Positions 21,615-28,856 of a stretch of 29,865 bases of DNA are shown here, piece after piece (positions within the stretch are counted from its first letter, which is position 1; the number at the start of each line of letters is the position of its first letter). The stretch covers positions 1 through 29,865 of the IMG/VR virus record IMGVR_UViG_3300034268_000028. One strand, given 5' to 3'. The translations under genes and the position numbers were made by a program. The notes beneath the pieces were generated by a model. It was not told the DNA's origin, made no database searches, and saw only the letters and a list, made by a program, of their open reading frames with translations. The DNA is from a virus.

Positions 21615-22232
21615 ATGCCCGGCACCCCCCTACCGACCCTCCAGACGTTCGAGCTCGGCGACCTCGCCAGCTACACCCGCGAGGGCAGCTTCAGCGACCA
21701 CGACAGCCCCGACTACCGCGTGTTCTACGTCGGCCGCGACGACGTGCACGGCATCCTCGAATACCTCCTCGAACACTGCACCAGCCAGCTGAAGCTCAAC
21801 ATGTTCGGGTACGACGACGACCAGCTCAACGCCAGGATCGAACGGCTCGTCCACGACCGCCACGTCTACGTCCAAGGCACCCTCGACAAGAGCCAGGCCG
21901 GCGGCGTCCACGAGCGCAAGATCCTCGCCGGATGGGCGCCGGAGATGCGCGCGAGCTTCGCGATCGGCCAGTCCGCCACCCACCAGATCAGCCATACCAA
22001 GGGCGGCGTCCTCGACGGGCTCGTCGCGTGGGAGGGCTCCACCAACTGGTCCGCGTCCGGCGAGGGCACCGGGCTCATCCCCGGCCACGCGCTCACACCG
22101 GGCGTGAAGGCGCAGAACAACACGCTGACGGTCCACACCAACCCTGTGCAGGTCCGCCGGTTCGGCCAGGAGCTCGACGAAGAGCACGCGACCGCACTCC
22201 ACCAGGCCACCCAGGTCGCCCCGGCCGCATGA
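21615..22232 (+). CDS. phospholipase D-superfamily protein
   Basis: 205 residues. A complete HKD signature is visible near the C-terminus: His127, Lys129, Asp134 followed after six residues by Gly-Ser-x-Asn (141-144). The earlier 'YRVFYVGRDDVHGILEYLLEHC' and 'LVHDRHVYVQGTLDKSQAGG' correspond to the strand-helix part of a PLD half-domain, as in single-motif nucleases that work as dimers. It could cut DNA, hydrolyse a phosphodiester or act on lipid. Found between terminase and portal with its own start motif. The stop overlaps the next start. The activity cannot be told from sequence. Confidence 0.8.
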   Translation: MPGTPLPTLQTFELGDLASYTREGSFSDHDSPDYRVFYVGRDDVHGILEYLLEHCTSQLKLNMFGYDDDQLNARIERLVHDRHVYVQGTLDKSQAGGVHERKILAGWAPEMRASFAIGQSATHQISHTKGGVLDGLVAWEGSTNWSASGEGTGLIPGHALTPGVKAQNNTLTVHTNPVQVRRFGQELDEEHATALHQATQVAPAA

Positions 22233-22477
22233 CGGTCCTCGCGACGATCTGGGAACCCCTCGGCGTCGCCATCGCGATCGTCACCCTGCTGCTCACAGGC
22301 ATCGTCGGTGGCGTCAGGTGGCTCGGAGACCGTGCGCGCCGCGACAGCGAGAAACGCGAAGAGCGCTTCGACGAGGTCACCGACACCCTCGTCGACCACG
22401 GCGAGCGCCTCGCCGGCATCGAAGGCCACCTCGGACTGCGGTCCACCACCGCCCGCCGCCGCGCGAACCTCAGATAA
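22229..22477 (+). CDS. small membrane protein with coiled coil
   Basis: 82 residues. An N-terminal membrane helix ('LGVAIAIVTLLLTGIVGGVRWL') is followed by a charged heptad-like helix ('RDSEKREERFDEVTDTLVDHGERLAGIEGHLGL'). Coupled by ATGA to the PLD-like gene, so both may function together. It also resembles small phage membrane proteins near lysis genes, but lysis is elsewhere here. Confidence 0.6.
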   Translation: MTVLATIWEPLGVAIAIVTLLLTGIVGGVRWLGDRARRDSEKREERFDEVTDTLVDHGERLAGIEGHLGLRSTTARRRANLR

Positions 22478-22479
22478 AA

Positions 22480-22537
22480 GGGCGGCTCCGCGCGCCCCCC
22501 AGAGGTCGACGCACGGAGCCTGGAGGTGCAGCCGCCC
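22480..22537 (+). terminator. mutually exclusive hairpins, terminator/attenuator candidate
   Basis: The 5' segment GGGCGGCTCCG (22480-22490) can pair either with CGGAGCC (22514-22520, 7 bp) or with AGCCGCCC (22530-22537, 8 bp), since it is shared by both. It lies just after the membrane protein stop and before the motif of the histidine phosphatase gene. No T-tract. Confidence 0.42.
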
Positions 22538-22557
22538 GCACGGTAACCACACGCCCG

Positions 22558-22571
22558 GATAGTCCCCGGCT
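22558..22571 (+). promoter_or_regulatory. GATAGT start-associated motif before histidine phosphatase
   Basis: GATAGT (22558-22563), CCCCGGCT, then GTG 22572 (8 nt). It shows that the motif also precedes a GTG start. No Shine-Dalgarno. Confidence 0.6.
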
Positions 22572-23054
22572 GTGATCGCCGACGCGCACCTCTGGCTGTT
22601 CCGCCACGGCCAGGCCGCCGACAAGAGCCCCACCAACACCTTCGAGGAGGACTACGTCCGCCCCCTCACCCGCAAGGGCGTCAAGCAATCCCTCCGCGCC
22701 GGCCAGCTCCTCAACCAGCTCGCCGACGGAAAGATGGACGGCGTCTACTGCTCCCCACGCATCCGGACCGTCCAGTCCGCGGTCCTCATCGCCTCCCAAC
22801 TCAAAGGCGCCCCGACGGCGCACCGCGACAAGCAGCTGCTCGAGATGACCCCCCGGGACGCGAAGGGCCTGATCAAGGACCACGGGGCGGTCACGATCGT
22901 GGGGCACGGCCCCGAGATCGACAAGGCGATCGAGCACTTCACCGGCCGGCAGGTCCACACCTACCGTGGGACGCTCGCCGGCATCCACATCGTCAACGGC
23001 CAAGGCGAGCTGACGCACCTGCTCTCAGCGAAGGACATCGCCGGGCTCGCCTGA
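22572..23054 (+). CDS. histidine phosphatase superfamily protein (SixA/PGM-like)
   Basis: 160 residues. 'LWLFRHGQA' (Arg11-His12-Gly13) is the catalytic motif, 'PLTRKGVKQSLRAGQLL' and 'VYCSPRIRTVQSAVLIA' the usual next ones with the phosphate-binding Arg, and 'VTIVGHGPEI' the second catalytic His. Size and motif order fit SixA-like phosphohistidine phosphatases. A phage in its structural operon rarely needs this; targets could be a phosphorelay, a nucleotide signal or sugar phosphate. It forms, with the PLD-like gene, a pair of phosphoesterases between terminase and portal. Confidence 0.85.
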   Translation: MIADAHLWLFRHGQAADKSPTNTFEEDYVRPLTRKGVKQSLRAGQLLNQLADGKMDGVYCSPRIRTVQSAVLIASQLKGAPTAHRDKQLLEMTPRDAKGLIKDHGAVTIVGHGPEIDKAIEHFTGRQVHTYRGTLAGIHIVNGQGELTHLLSAKDIAGLA

Positions 23055-23055
23055 C

Positions 23056-23265
23056 ATGGCCTCCCGGCGGTGCATCCAGTGCGACACGCCGCTGTACCCC
23101 TCCGAGCAGGGCGCGCTCTGCTCCACCTGTTTCTACGAGGCGATCTGTCGGCCGGGCCCGGGCGCCGGAGGGGAGGCACCCGGACCCGACCATGCAGCAG
23201 CTGCCACGCGCGCGCCCGCTGAGCGTACCCCGCTGCAGCGACGCCGCGACCGCCACGGGTTCTGA
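23056..23265 (+). CDS. zinc-ribbon-like small protein
   Basis: 69 residues. 'CIQCDTPLYPSEQGALCSTC' gives two CxxC pairs separated by 13 residues, a typical zinc ribbon; the remainder is basic and disordered. One nucleotide separates it from the preceding stop. Third small zinc-ribbon protein in the window. Confidence 0.6.
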   Translation: MASRRCIQCDTPLYPSEQGALCSTCFYEAICRPGPGAGGEAPGPDHAAAATRAPAERTPLQRRRDRHGF

Positions 23266-23286
23266 AACGCCCAGGCCGCGCAGCCG

Positions 23287-23303
23287 GATAGTCGCCGGCA
23301 GCC
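23287..23303 (+). promoter_or_regulatory. GATAGT start-associated motif before portal gene
   Basis: GATAGTCGCCGGC at 23287-23299, followed by AGCC and ATG 23304, an 11-nt spacing from the hexamer. This is the widest spacing of the set, so a four-nucleotide leader is expected. Confidence 0.58.
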
Positions 23304-25091
23304 ATGGGCCTGCTCGACATCTTCAAGCGCCAGCCGTCCGCGACCGACCAGCCGCTCTCGGACTCCGGTCGCGCGCACGTCTCCGGGTTCCTGCAGCTCG
23401 AGGAGGCCAACACCCTCCTCCAAGGCCAAGAAGGCCTCCGGATCTACGACCAGATGTACCGGACCGACCCCGACGTCCGCCGTGCCGTCAGGATGGCGAT
23501 CAACCCGATTGTCTCAGCGGCGTGGCGCGTCGAGCCGTTCGGCGGCGACGAAGCCGACCCGAGGGACCGTGAGGTCGCGGAGAACCTCGAGTGGGCGCTC
23601 GGCCTCGGCGCGCAGGGCGCCACCTCACCGTTGCGGCCCCGGTGGCGTGCGCACCTCGCCGAAGCGCTCCCCGGGTTCGTCCGGTGGGGGTTCTGCCCGT
23701 TCGAGGTGACGTGGACCCACGCGACCCGCAACGGCAAGGACCTCATCACCCCCAGCCGGCTCGGGATGCGCCTCCCGCGCACCATCTACCGGTGGCTGCT
23801 CGACGACAACCACGAGCTCGAGGCGATCGAGCAGTTCCTGCCGCTCCGCGGGTACGTGACGATCCCGCGCGAGGACCTCCTCTACTACCGGGTCGACGCC
23901 GAGGGCGACAACTACGAGGGCGTGTCGATGCTCCGCCCCTGTTACAAGCCCTGGTTCTTCAAGGACAAGGTGGAACGCCTGGACGTGATCGCCCAGGAGC
24001 GCGAGGCGATCGGCCTCCCCGTCGTGTTCCCACCCCGCGCCGGCGTCACGTCCCCCGCGGTGCTAGCCGACTTGGAGACGAAGCTCCAGAACCTCCGCGC
24101 CGGCGAGCTCGCCTACCTCATCATGCCCGGCCCCGAGGCCTCCACCGTCAAGGACCAGGGGGGCTGGACGTTCCGGATCGAGGGGCTCGCCGGCAGCAAG
24201 GGCGGCCGTGACCCGCACCCCTCCCTCGAACACTACCGGGACGGTATCGCCGCAGCGTTCATCGAGGAGTTCATCCGCCTCGGCCAGTCCGGTGTCGGCG
24301 CGCGCGCGACCGCAGACGTACAGGAGGGCCCATTCAACATGGCGTGTGAGGCGCTCGGGATGATCCCCGAGGCGGAGTGCAACGAGATCCTGATCCCCCG
24401 GTGGGTCGCGCTGAACTACGGGCCCGACACGCCGCTCCCCACCCTGTCGATGAGCATGGCCGAGGAGCCGCTCGCGGATCTCCGCGACTACGTCGCTCTC
24501 CTGGTCGAAAAGGGCGCGATGACCGCCGACGGCGAGCTCGAGGACTTCCTCCGCGACCGTGCCGACCTCCCCCCACAGGACCCGGCGGTCCGCAAAGAGA
24601 TCGACGCGCAACGCGCAGCGGAGCGCAAGGCCGCGGTCGCCGGCGCGAACGCCACCGCCGCAGACCCGCAGGGCCTGAAGACGATCGCCGCGAAGGCCGC
24701 CGGCAGCGAATCCGCGGGCGCCGACCGGGAAACCGCCGCGGACACCCGCGAAGCGAGCCGTGAGGAGCAGGAAGCACGACTGCTCGACACCCCCAGCCGC
24801 GGCCAGAGCTACTCCGGCGACGGCACCTGGCCCACCGGCTCAGGGAAAGCCGGCGTCGACGGTGTCCCCACCCCCGACCTGCTGCACGACTTCCGCCCGA
24901 CCGACAGCTGGGTGTGCCCGTGCGGCAACGACAGCTGCAGCTGCTCTTCGCCGGTGAACTGCTCCTACGTGGACTGGTCGACGAACATGGACCAGAACCC
25001 GCGGCGGCGCAATCGCGGCGCCGGCGACGGCACCAGCGCCGCCGCACCCGACTCGCTCGTGTCCCGCGGCTCCCACGGCCAGACCCTCTAG
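23304..25091 (+). CDS. portal protein (Mu gp29/DUF935-like) with Cys-rich tail
   Basis: 595 residues. 'IYDQMYRTDPDVRRAVRMAINPIVSAAWRVEP' at residues 48-80, 'FVRWGFCPFEVTW' and 'LLYYRVDAEGDNYEGVSMLRPCYKPWFFKDKVERLDVIAQEREAIG' are the characteristic blocks of Mu-like portal proteins. The portal forms the ring through which DNA enters the head. After about residue 455 an Ala/Glu-rich helical region leads to an unusual tail with 'CPCGNDSCSCSSPVNC' at about 534-549 and a basic stretch. Context of terminase upstream and Mu F-like protein downstream supports the call. Confidence 0.85.
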   Translation: MGLLDIFKRQPSATDQPLSDSGRAHVSGFLQLEEANTLLQGQEGLRIYDQMYRTDPDVRRAVRMAINPIVSAAWRVEPFGGDEADPRDREVAENLEWALGLGAQGATSPLRPRWRAHLAEALPGFVRWGFCPFEVTWTHATRNGKDLITPSRLGMRLPRTIYRWLLDDNHELEAIEQFLPLRGYVTIPREDLLYYRVDAEGDNYEGVSMLRPCYKPWFFKDKVERLDVIAQEREAIGLPVVFPPRAGVTSPAVLADLETKLQNLRAGELAYLIMPGPEASTVKDQGGWTFRIEGLAGSKGGRDPHPSLEHYRDGIAAAFIEEFIRLGQSGVGARATADVQEGPFNMACEALGMIPEAECNEILIPRWVALNYGPDTPLPTLSMSMAEEPLADLRDYVALLVEKGAMTADGELEDFLRDRADLPPQDPAVRKEIDAQRAAERKAAVAGANATAADPQGLKTIAAKAAGSESAGADRETAADTREASREEQEARLLDTPSRGQSYSGDGTWPTGSGKAGVDGVPTPDLLHDFRPTDSWVCPCGNDSCSCSSPVNCSYVDWSTNMDQNPRRRNRGAGDGTSAAAPDSLVSRGSHGQTL

Positions 25092-25095
25092 GCCG

Positions 25096-25308
25096 ATGGC
25101 ACTCAAGGATGCTCTCTTGCGACTCGACACCCACCTCGACGGGCTGGAGAAGGTTCTGCGCAACACCGGGCCACCGGTCGCTCAGCGAGCGAATCGCGAG
25201 GCGCGTCGCGAGCTCGAGCGCGCGTTTCTGGCCGAGTACGGCGAGCATCTCGGCGCGGTGAAGACGCAGAACCTTCTGCTCCGCGATCGCGAACGCGACC
25301 GGGAGTAG
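25096..25308 (+). CDS. small helical protein between portal and minor head genes
   Basis: 70 residues, predicted almost wholly helical ('LLRLDTHLDGLEKVLRNTG', 'ARRELERAFLAEYGEHLGAVKTQNLLLRDRER') and ending in Arg/Glu repeats. The context suggests a head-assembly accessory. Not recognised. Confidence 0.6.
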   Translation: MALKDALLRLDTHLDGLEKVLRNTGPPVAQRANREARRELERAFLAEYGEHLGAVKTQNLLLRDRERDRE

Positions 25309-25311
25309 CGC

Positions 25312-26262
25312 GTGGCGCTCCAGAACCGTCCGCTGCGGCCGTTCGAGAAGGGCGCGCACCTCCACGTCCTCGACTGGGCGCACGACACCGCCCGCTACCG
25401 CCTCCAGGACGCCGGCCGCGCGCAGGTCAAGGCCGCCACCAAGGCGATCGTCAAGCACGGCGCCCCCGGGCCGCCCCGGCTGCCCGCGCTCGAGACCGCG
25501 ATCACCAGCGAGCTGCACAAGCTCTACGCGCTCGGGCACGCCACCGTCCGCTCCGAGCTCGACCACCAGCGCCGCCACGCCACCACCCTCCCCGTCGGCC
25601 TGTCCGCCGCCCCGGCGCCCCCGCGGCTGCGCAAGGCGAAGGCGAAGAAGGGGCTGCAGAAGGCATGCGCGACATGCCACATGTTCGACAACGGCGTCTG
25701 CTGGGGTTATGGCAACCACCCCGTCCGCCCCAACCAGGTGTGCGACAGCTACACCGCCGACCCCGCGCCGAAGCAGCTCGCGCGCGGGAACGCCCCACGC
25801 GACCCCGCCAGCCTCGCGACCCGTGGCCGTCTCGTCGCCGAAGCGGTCGCGCACGCCATCCACCAGGCCGTCACCCGCGGCCGGCTGCACGGCATCACCA
25901 GCCAACGGCGGCTGCGCGACCTCGGCGAACAGGCCGGGCACGGCGCGCTACGCGCCGGCGCGTCCAGTCACGCCGGCGGCGCGATCTCCGCCGGCCGGCA
26001 CGCCGCCGCCCAGATCGCCGCCGGCGAGGTCATCGGCGCCAGGTACACCAGCATCCTCGACAAGAACACCTGCGGCCCCTGTGCCGCCGCCGACGATGGG
26101 GTCCTACGCGCCCTCGACGACCCCGCGCTCCAGCCCGCACCGAACCCCGACTGTCTCGGCGGCGACCGGTGCCGGTGCATCTGGGTCTACCAGCTGCGCA
26201 AGGAGGGCGACCAGCACTCCGGGTTCTCCAGCGACGAGCTGCGCATCATCCAACGCGGCTAG
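25312..26262 (+). CDS. minor head protein (Mu F / SPP1 gp7-like)
   Basis: 316 residues from GTG 25312. The C-terminal 'YTSILDKNTCGPCAAADDGVLRALDD...PNPDCLGGDRCRCIWVYQL' (about 242-300) is the conserved end of Mu F/SPP1 gp7-type minor capsid proteins (Thr-Asp-x-Cys, Cys-x-Cys). A central insert 'CATCHMFDNGVCWGYGN' with a following Cys (about 120-145) is a Cys-rich knuckle of the type seen in phage head proteins. The N-terminal half is helical and binds the portal in relatives. Stop overlaps the opposing gene within CTAG. Confidence 0.78.
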   Translation: MALQNRPLRPFEKGAHLHVLDWAHDTARYRLQDAGRAQVKAATKAIVKHGAPGPPRLPALETAITSELHKLYALGHATVRSELDHQRRHATTLPVGLSAAPAPPRLRKAKAKKGLQKACATCHMFDNGVCWGYGNHPVRPNQVCDSYTADPAPKQLARGNAPRDPASLATRGRLVAEAVAHAIHQAVTRGRLHGITSQRRLRDLGEQAGHGALRAGASSHAGGAISAGRHAAAQIAAGEVIGARYTSILDKNTCGPCAAADDGVLRALDDPALQPAPNPDCLGGDRCRCIWVYQLRKEGDQHSGFSSDELRIIQRG

Positions 26263-26624
26263 CTAGCGCGCGTCTGCTCGCGTGCGGCGGCCGCGCGCTC
26301 CCGCCGGTCCGCGTCGGCCTTCAGCTCCTCCGGTGTGCGTGCCCCAAGGGTCGCGTGCCGTTCGAACTCCGACACGGCGATCACAGCGGCGTCGCGTCGC
26401 GACTGGCCACCGGCCGGGGTGCCCGCGGACGGCGAGAGGAGCCGGAGCTTCTGCAGCAGCCAGCACTCGGCGTGCCAGGTCGACTGGTCGTCGTCGATGA
26501 CGCCGTCCTGGTCCGCGTGGATCGGGTCGGAGCAGTAGGTGCAGGACAGGCCGCGGCGGTACTCGGCGCGCTGCATCTCCTGGAATCCTTGGGCGCCGCG
26601 GGGCAGCCCGAAGTAGCTAGGCAT
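26259..26624 (-). CDS. zinc-finger-like hypothetical protein
   Basis: 121 residues. 'CTYCSDPIHADQDGVIDDDQSTWHAECW' gives a C-x2-C ... H-x2-C metal site of the LIM or treble-clef type near residues 28-54. A long charged C-terminal helix ('TPEELKADADRRERAAAAREQ') follows. Last gene of the reverse-strand block; its stop shares CTAG with the head gene on the other strand. Function unknown. Confidence 0.6.
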   Translation of the reverse strand: MPSYFGLPRGAQGFQEMQRAEYRRGLSCTYCSDPIHADQDGVIDDDQSTWHAECWLLQKLRLLSPSAGTPAGGQSRRDAAVIAVSEFERHATLGARTPEELKADADRRERAAAAREQTRAS

Positions 26625-26817
26625 CGGTCTGTCCTCCAGCGAGCGTCATGAGCGACGCCTGGTAGCCGATCGTCAGCCGCAGCGCCTGGGTCTCGGTGAA
26701 CCCTTGGGCGACGCATGCCTGGTAGTAGGCGCGCATCCCGCGCGCGAGGTCGACGCAGGCGCGGAGTGCCTGGTCGAGCGCCGCGATCGGGTCGGGCACC
26801 TCCTCTGAGCCCTCCAT
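26617..26817 (-). CDS. hypothetical helical protein, 66 residues
   Basis: ATG 26817 to a stop overlapping the next gene by 8 nt. All-helical ('AALDQALRACVDLARGMRAYYQACVAQGFTETQALRLTIGYQASL'), perhaps an oligomeric adaptor. Not recognised. The longer open frame further upstream is Arg/Ser-rich and is a shadow. Confidence 0.55.
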   Translation of the reverse strand: MEGSEEVPDPIAALDQALRACVDLARGMRAYYQACVAQGFTETQALRLTIGYQASLMTLAGGQTDA

Positions 26818-26827
26818 GCCCCACAGG

Positions 26828-27259
26828 CTAGGCCGTGGGGCGGCCGCGGCCGAACCAGCGCCGCCGGCGCGGGCCGCCCGCGTCCGCGAGCTGCGCCTCG
26901 AGCTCGCGGATCCTCGCGCGCGCCTCGAGCAGCTGCTCCTGCGTCTGCCCTGCGTACTGCTCGATCTGCCGGAGCTGCCCGTTCTCGCGCGCGAGCCGCT
27001 CCAGCCGGTCCAGGAGCTCGATGGGCACCACACCAGGCGTGGCGCCAGTGGTGACTGTCCGCCGTACGAGCCCGGGCGGGTCGTCCGGGTGCGGGTCCTC
27101 GGTCACTGAGCTCGCCCCTATGGCGCTCGCGGGGATCCTGCGCTTCCCATCCACCAGCAGCGACGGGAGCACCTTCCGCTCGATCCGCCGGCGCACCGCC
27201 TTCTCCGACGTGCCGAGCGCCTGCGCCGCCTCCGCCACGCTCAACGTACGGTCGCTCAC
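26828..27259 (-). CDS. HTH protein with coiled coil
   Basis: 143 residues from GTG 27259, overlapping the preceding stop (GTGA). 'LSVAEAAQALGTSEKAVRRRIERKVLPSLLVDGKRRIPASAI' is a MerR/excisionase-type winged HTH; residues about 85-125 ('LLDRLERLARENGQLRQIEQYAGQTQEQLLEARARIRELEAQL') form a coiled coil; the end is basic. It looks like a dimeric regulator. A nearby GTG at 27274 is less likely. Confidence 0.62.
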   Translation of the reverse strand: MSDRTLSVAEAAQALGTSEKAVRRRIERKVLPSLLVDGKRRIPASAIGASSVTEDPHPDDPPGLVRRTVTTGATPGVVPIELLDRLERLARENGQLRQIEQYAGQTQEQLLEARARIRELEAQLADAGGPRRRRWFGRGRPTA

Positions 27260-27630
27260 GGCGCCACCCGCCACGACGGATCAACGCTCGGGTCGAGGAA
27301 GCAGGGGCGCTGCGGCCCGACGTCGCGGACGGCACGCTCCCGTTCGTCGCGGGCCCGCCAGTAGTTCGCGACCGGGTCCAGCTGCTGTTCCCGTGCGATC
27401 TGCCCGAGCAGTTCGACACGGCGCGTCCGCTGCAGCCTTGCGGACTCCTTCGCGGCGAGGTAGAGGATCCCCTCGCGGATGACGGCGGTCCGGGACCAGC
27501 CGTGCAGCTCGCCGAGCGCGTCGCACCACGCGAGCTGTAGCCGGTCGAGACGGACTGTGACCCTTTGGTACACGTGGGGCACCCATCGGCTGCCCCGTCG
27601 ACCCCGCTTGAGCGGTGAAAGGAACCTCAC
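27256..27630 (-). CDS. ribbon-helix-helix-like DNA-binding protein
   Basis: 124 residues from GTG 27630, overlapping the preceding stop as GTGA. 'YQRVTVRLDRLQLAWCDALGELHGWSRTAVIREGILYLAAKE' fits an RHH/CopG fold: beta strand, helix, turn, helix. C-terminal helices and 'DPSVDPSW' follow. Possible regulator of the reverse-strand block. Sequence upstream of 27630 in the same frame is a shadow of the HNH gene. Confidence 0.6.
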   Translation of the reverse strand: MRFLSPLKRGRRGSRWVPHVYQRVTVRLDRLQLAWCDALGELHGWSRTAVIREGILYLAAKESARLQRTRRVELLGQIAREQQLDPVANYWRARDERERAVRDVGPQRPCFLDPSVDPSWRVAP

Positions 27631-28001
27631 GCGAGCTCCAGTCTGAGCTGCCCCGCCTGCTCGAGCGCGCACTGTGTCGCGACGACCTTCGACTGCCGGT
27701 GGTGCGCGATGTCGAAGAGGAGGTGGCAGCCCTGACACCACGCCTTGAGGTTCGCGCGGCGGCAGTCCTCGGGCTGGTGGTTGAGGTGCGCGACCGTGAG
27801 CACGATCGTGTGGCAGTTGTGCCCCAGGAGGGTCAGCTCACCGTGCCGCTCGGGGCACCGGCTGCTGCCGTCCCGGCCGTCGTGGGGGCGGCCGCACTCT
27901 CCGTGGCACTCACATCGCCAGCCGGCTTCGGCCTTGATGTCGAGCGCGAGCTCGGGCCAGTTGTCGGGGTAACGGCCGCGGTTCTCAGGGCGGATTGGCA
28001 C
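27627..28001 (-). CDS. HNH endonuclease-like protein
   Basis: 124 residues from GTG 28001 (AGGGGG 8 nt upstream; starts at GTG 28010 or 28064 are also possible). Cys pairs 'CECHGEC' and 'CP' flank a loop, then 'LTVAHLNHQPEDCRRANLKAWCQGCHLLFDIAHH', the His-Asn-His and Cys arrangement of phage HNH nucleases. In many phages an HNH partner stimulates terminase cleavage; here it lies within a regulatory block rather than next to the terminase, so it may instead be a mobile or defence-type nuclease. Confidence 0.75.
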   Translation of the reverse strand: MPIRPENRGRYPDNWPELALDIKAEAGWRCECHGECGRPHDGRDGSSRCPERHGELTLLGHNCHTIVLTVAHLNHQPEDCRRANLKAWCQGCHLLFDIAHHRQSKVVATQCALEQAGQLRLELA

Positions 28002-28230
28002 TGGCTGCACCCCCTGGACGGTGCTTCGCGATCCATCGGTCGATCGCGTCCGTGCGCCATACACGTCCTCCCCGTAGCTCCGCCTCTGGGCGCGGAAACT
28101 CGGGGCGCTGTGCGAGCTCGAAAACGCGCTGGCGGCTGACGCCGAGTTTCTCGGCGATCTCTGCGAGACCGACGAGCTTCCCGGGCGGCTTGGCGGCCGG
28201 CGCGTTCGGGTTACTGGAGCCGCGAGACAT
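27985..28230 (-). CDS. excisionase/AlpA-like winged HTH protein
   Basis: 81 residues from ATG 28230 (GTG 28236 is also possible). 'LVGLAEIAEKLGVSRQRVFELAQRPEFPRPEAELRGGRVWRTDAIDRWIAKHRP' matches the HTH_17 pattern used by excisionases and small phage regulators. It leads the reverse-strand block. A TTGACGGCGTTAAC palindrome is 13 nt or more upstream and probably controls it. With the recombinase at 14784 it could serve as excisionase, though they are far apart. Confidence 0.68.
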   Translation of the reverse strand: MSRGSSNPNAPAAKPPGKLVGLAEIAEKLGVSRQRVFELAQRPEFPRPEAELRGGRVWRTDAIDRWIAKHRPGGAASANPP

Positions 28231-28242
28231 GTACACCGTCAG

Positions 28243-28257
28243 GTTAACGCCGTCAAC
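28243..28257 (-). promoter_or_regulatory. operator-like palindrome before HTH gene
   Basis: On the minus strand GTTGACGGCGTTAAC is an imperfect palindrome of the same type as at 3610 and 28857. TTGACG would serve as a -35 only with a -10 overlapping the start, so the exact promoter is unclear; TAACCT 10 nt before the ATG is another possible -10. Confidence 0.45.
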
Positions 28258-28287
28258 GGCGGTGCTGCACGATTTATCCCGGGGCGG

Positions 28288-28328
28288 GTGGCGGCGGCCG
28301 TGTGGGAAAAGGTGACGGCCGCCGCCAC
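28288..28328 (-). terminator. perfect 14-bp hairpin ending reverse-strand operon
   Basis: Arms 28288-28301 and 28315-28328 pair perfectly over 14 bp with a 13-nt loop. It lies 3 nt past the stop of the gene at 28332-28559, where a terminator is expected. There is no T-tract. Confidence 0.65.
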
Positions 28329-28331
28329 GGT

Positions 28332-28559
28332 TCAGGAGCGCCCGGCGGTCTGTCGTGGCCCGCCGTGCGCGTAGCTGTCACCCGCCTGTTCGTGTTCGCG
28401 GTCTGCGCGGGCCTGCTCTTCGACCCACCGTGACTCTTCGTCCTCGTAGCGTTCGTGGTCGGCGGCGGTGAGCGGCACGCTGCGCCGCGTGCGCCGGTCG
28501 CTGACCCAGGCGGCAGCGAACAGGCCGAGGATCATCGCGAGCGGGCCTATGGCGGTCAT
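28332..28559 (-). CDS. small membrane protein
   Basis: 75 residues from ATG 28559, overlapping the upstream stop as ATGA. N-terminal hydrophobic helix ('IGPLAMILGLFAAAWV') followed by an Arg-rich stop-transfer and a very acidic tail ('HERYEDEESRWVEEQARADREHEQ'). Not recognised. Confidence 0.58.
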   Translation of the reverse strand: MTAIGPLAMILGLFAAAWVSDRRTRRSVPLTAADHERYEDEESRWVEEQARADREHEQAGDSYAHGGPRQTAGRS

Positions 28560-28780
28560 CGGTTGCGCGCCCGCGCGCGGCATTCGGCGTCGAACTGCTG
28601 GTCGGCGACGATCGCCGCAGCGAACGCCTCGATCAGCGTGGGCTGCGGGAGCTGCAGCTGGTGTGCGTCGTCGAGGACCTGCTCGTAGTGCTGGCAGTGC
28701 CGGCGCTGCTCGTGACGGCCGGCTAGCTCGACCAGCGTCCCGGTCGTGACCGCTGGCTGCGCGCACTCTGGCTGACTCAT
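28556..28780 (-). CDS. hypothetical helical protein, 74 residues
   Basis: ATG 28780 with GAGGAAGGGG upstream. Mainly helical ('HCQHYEQVLDDAHQLQLPQPTLIEAFAAAIVADQQFD') with several His. A TATAAC box lies about 20 nt before the start. First gene of a two-gene operon ended by the 14-bp hairpin. Not recognised. Confidence 0.55.
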   Translation of the reverse strand: MSQPECAQPAVTTGTLVELAGRHEQRRHCQHYEQVLDDAHQLQLPQPTLIEAFAAAIVADQQFDAECRARARNR

Positions 28781-28856
28781 GGGTGCCCCTTCCTCGGGTC
28801 GTTATATGCCCCGACGGGTGGGTCCCCCGGGGGTACCCCGCACCCTAGCTCTAGGG

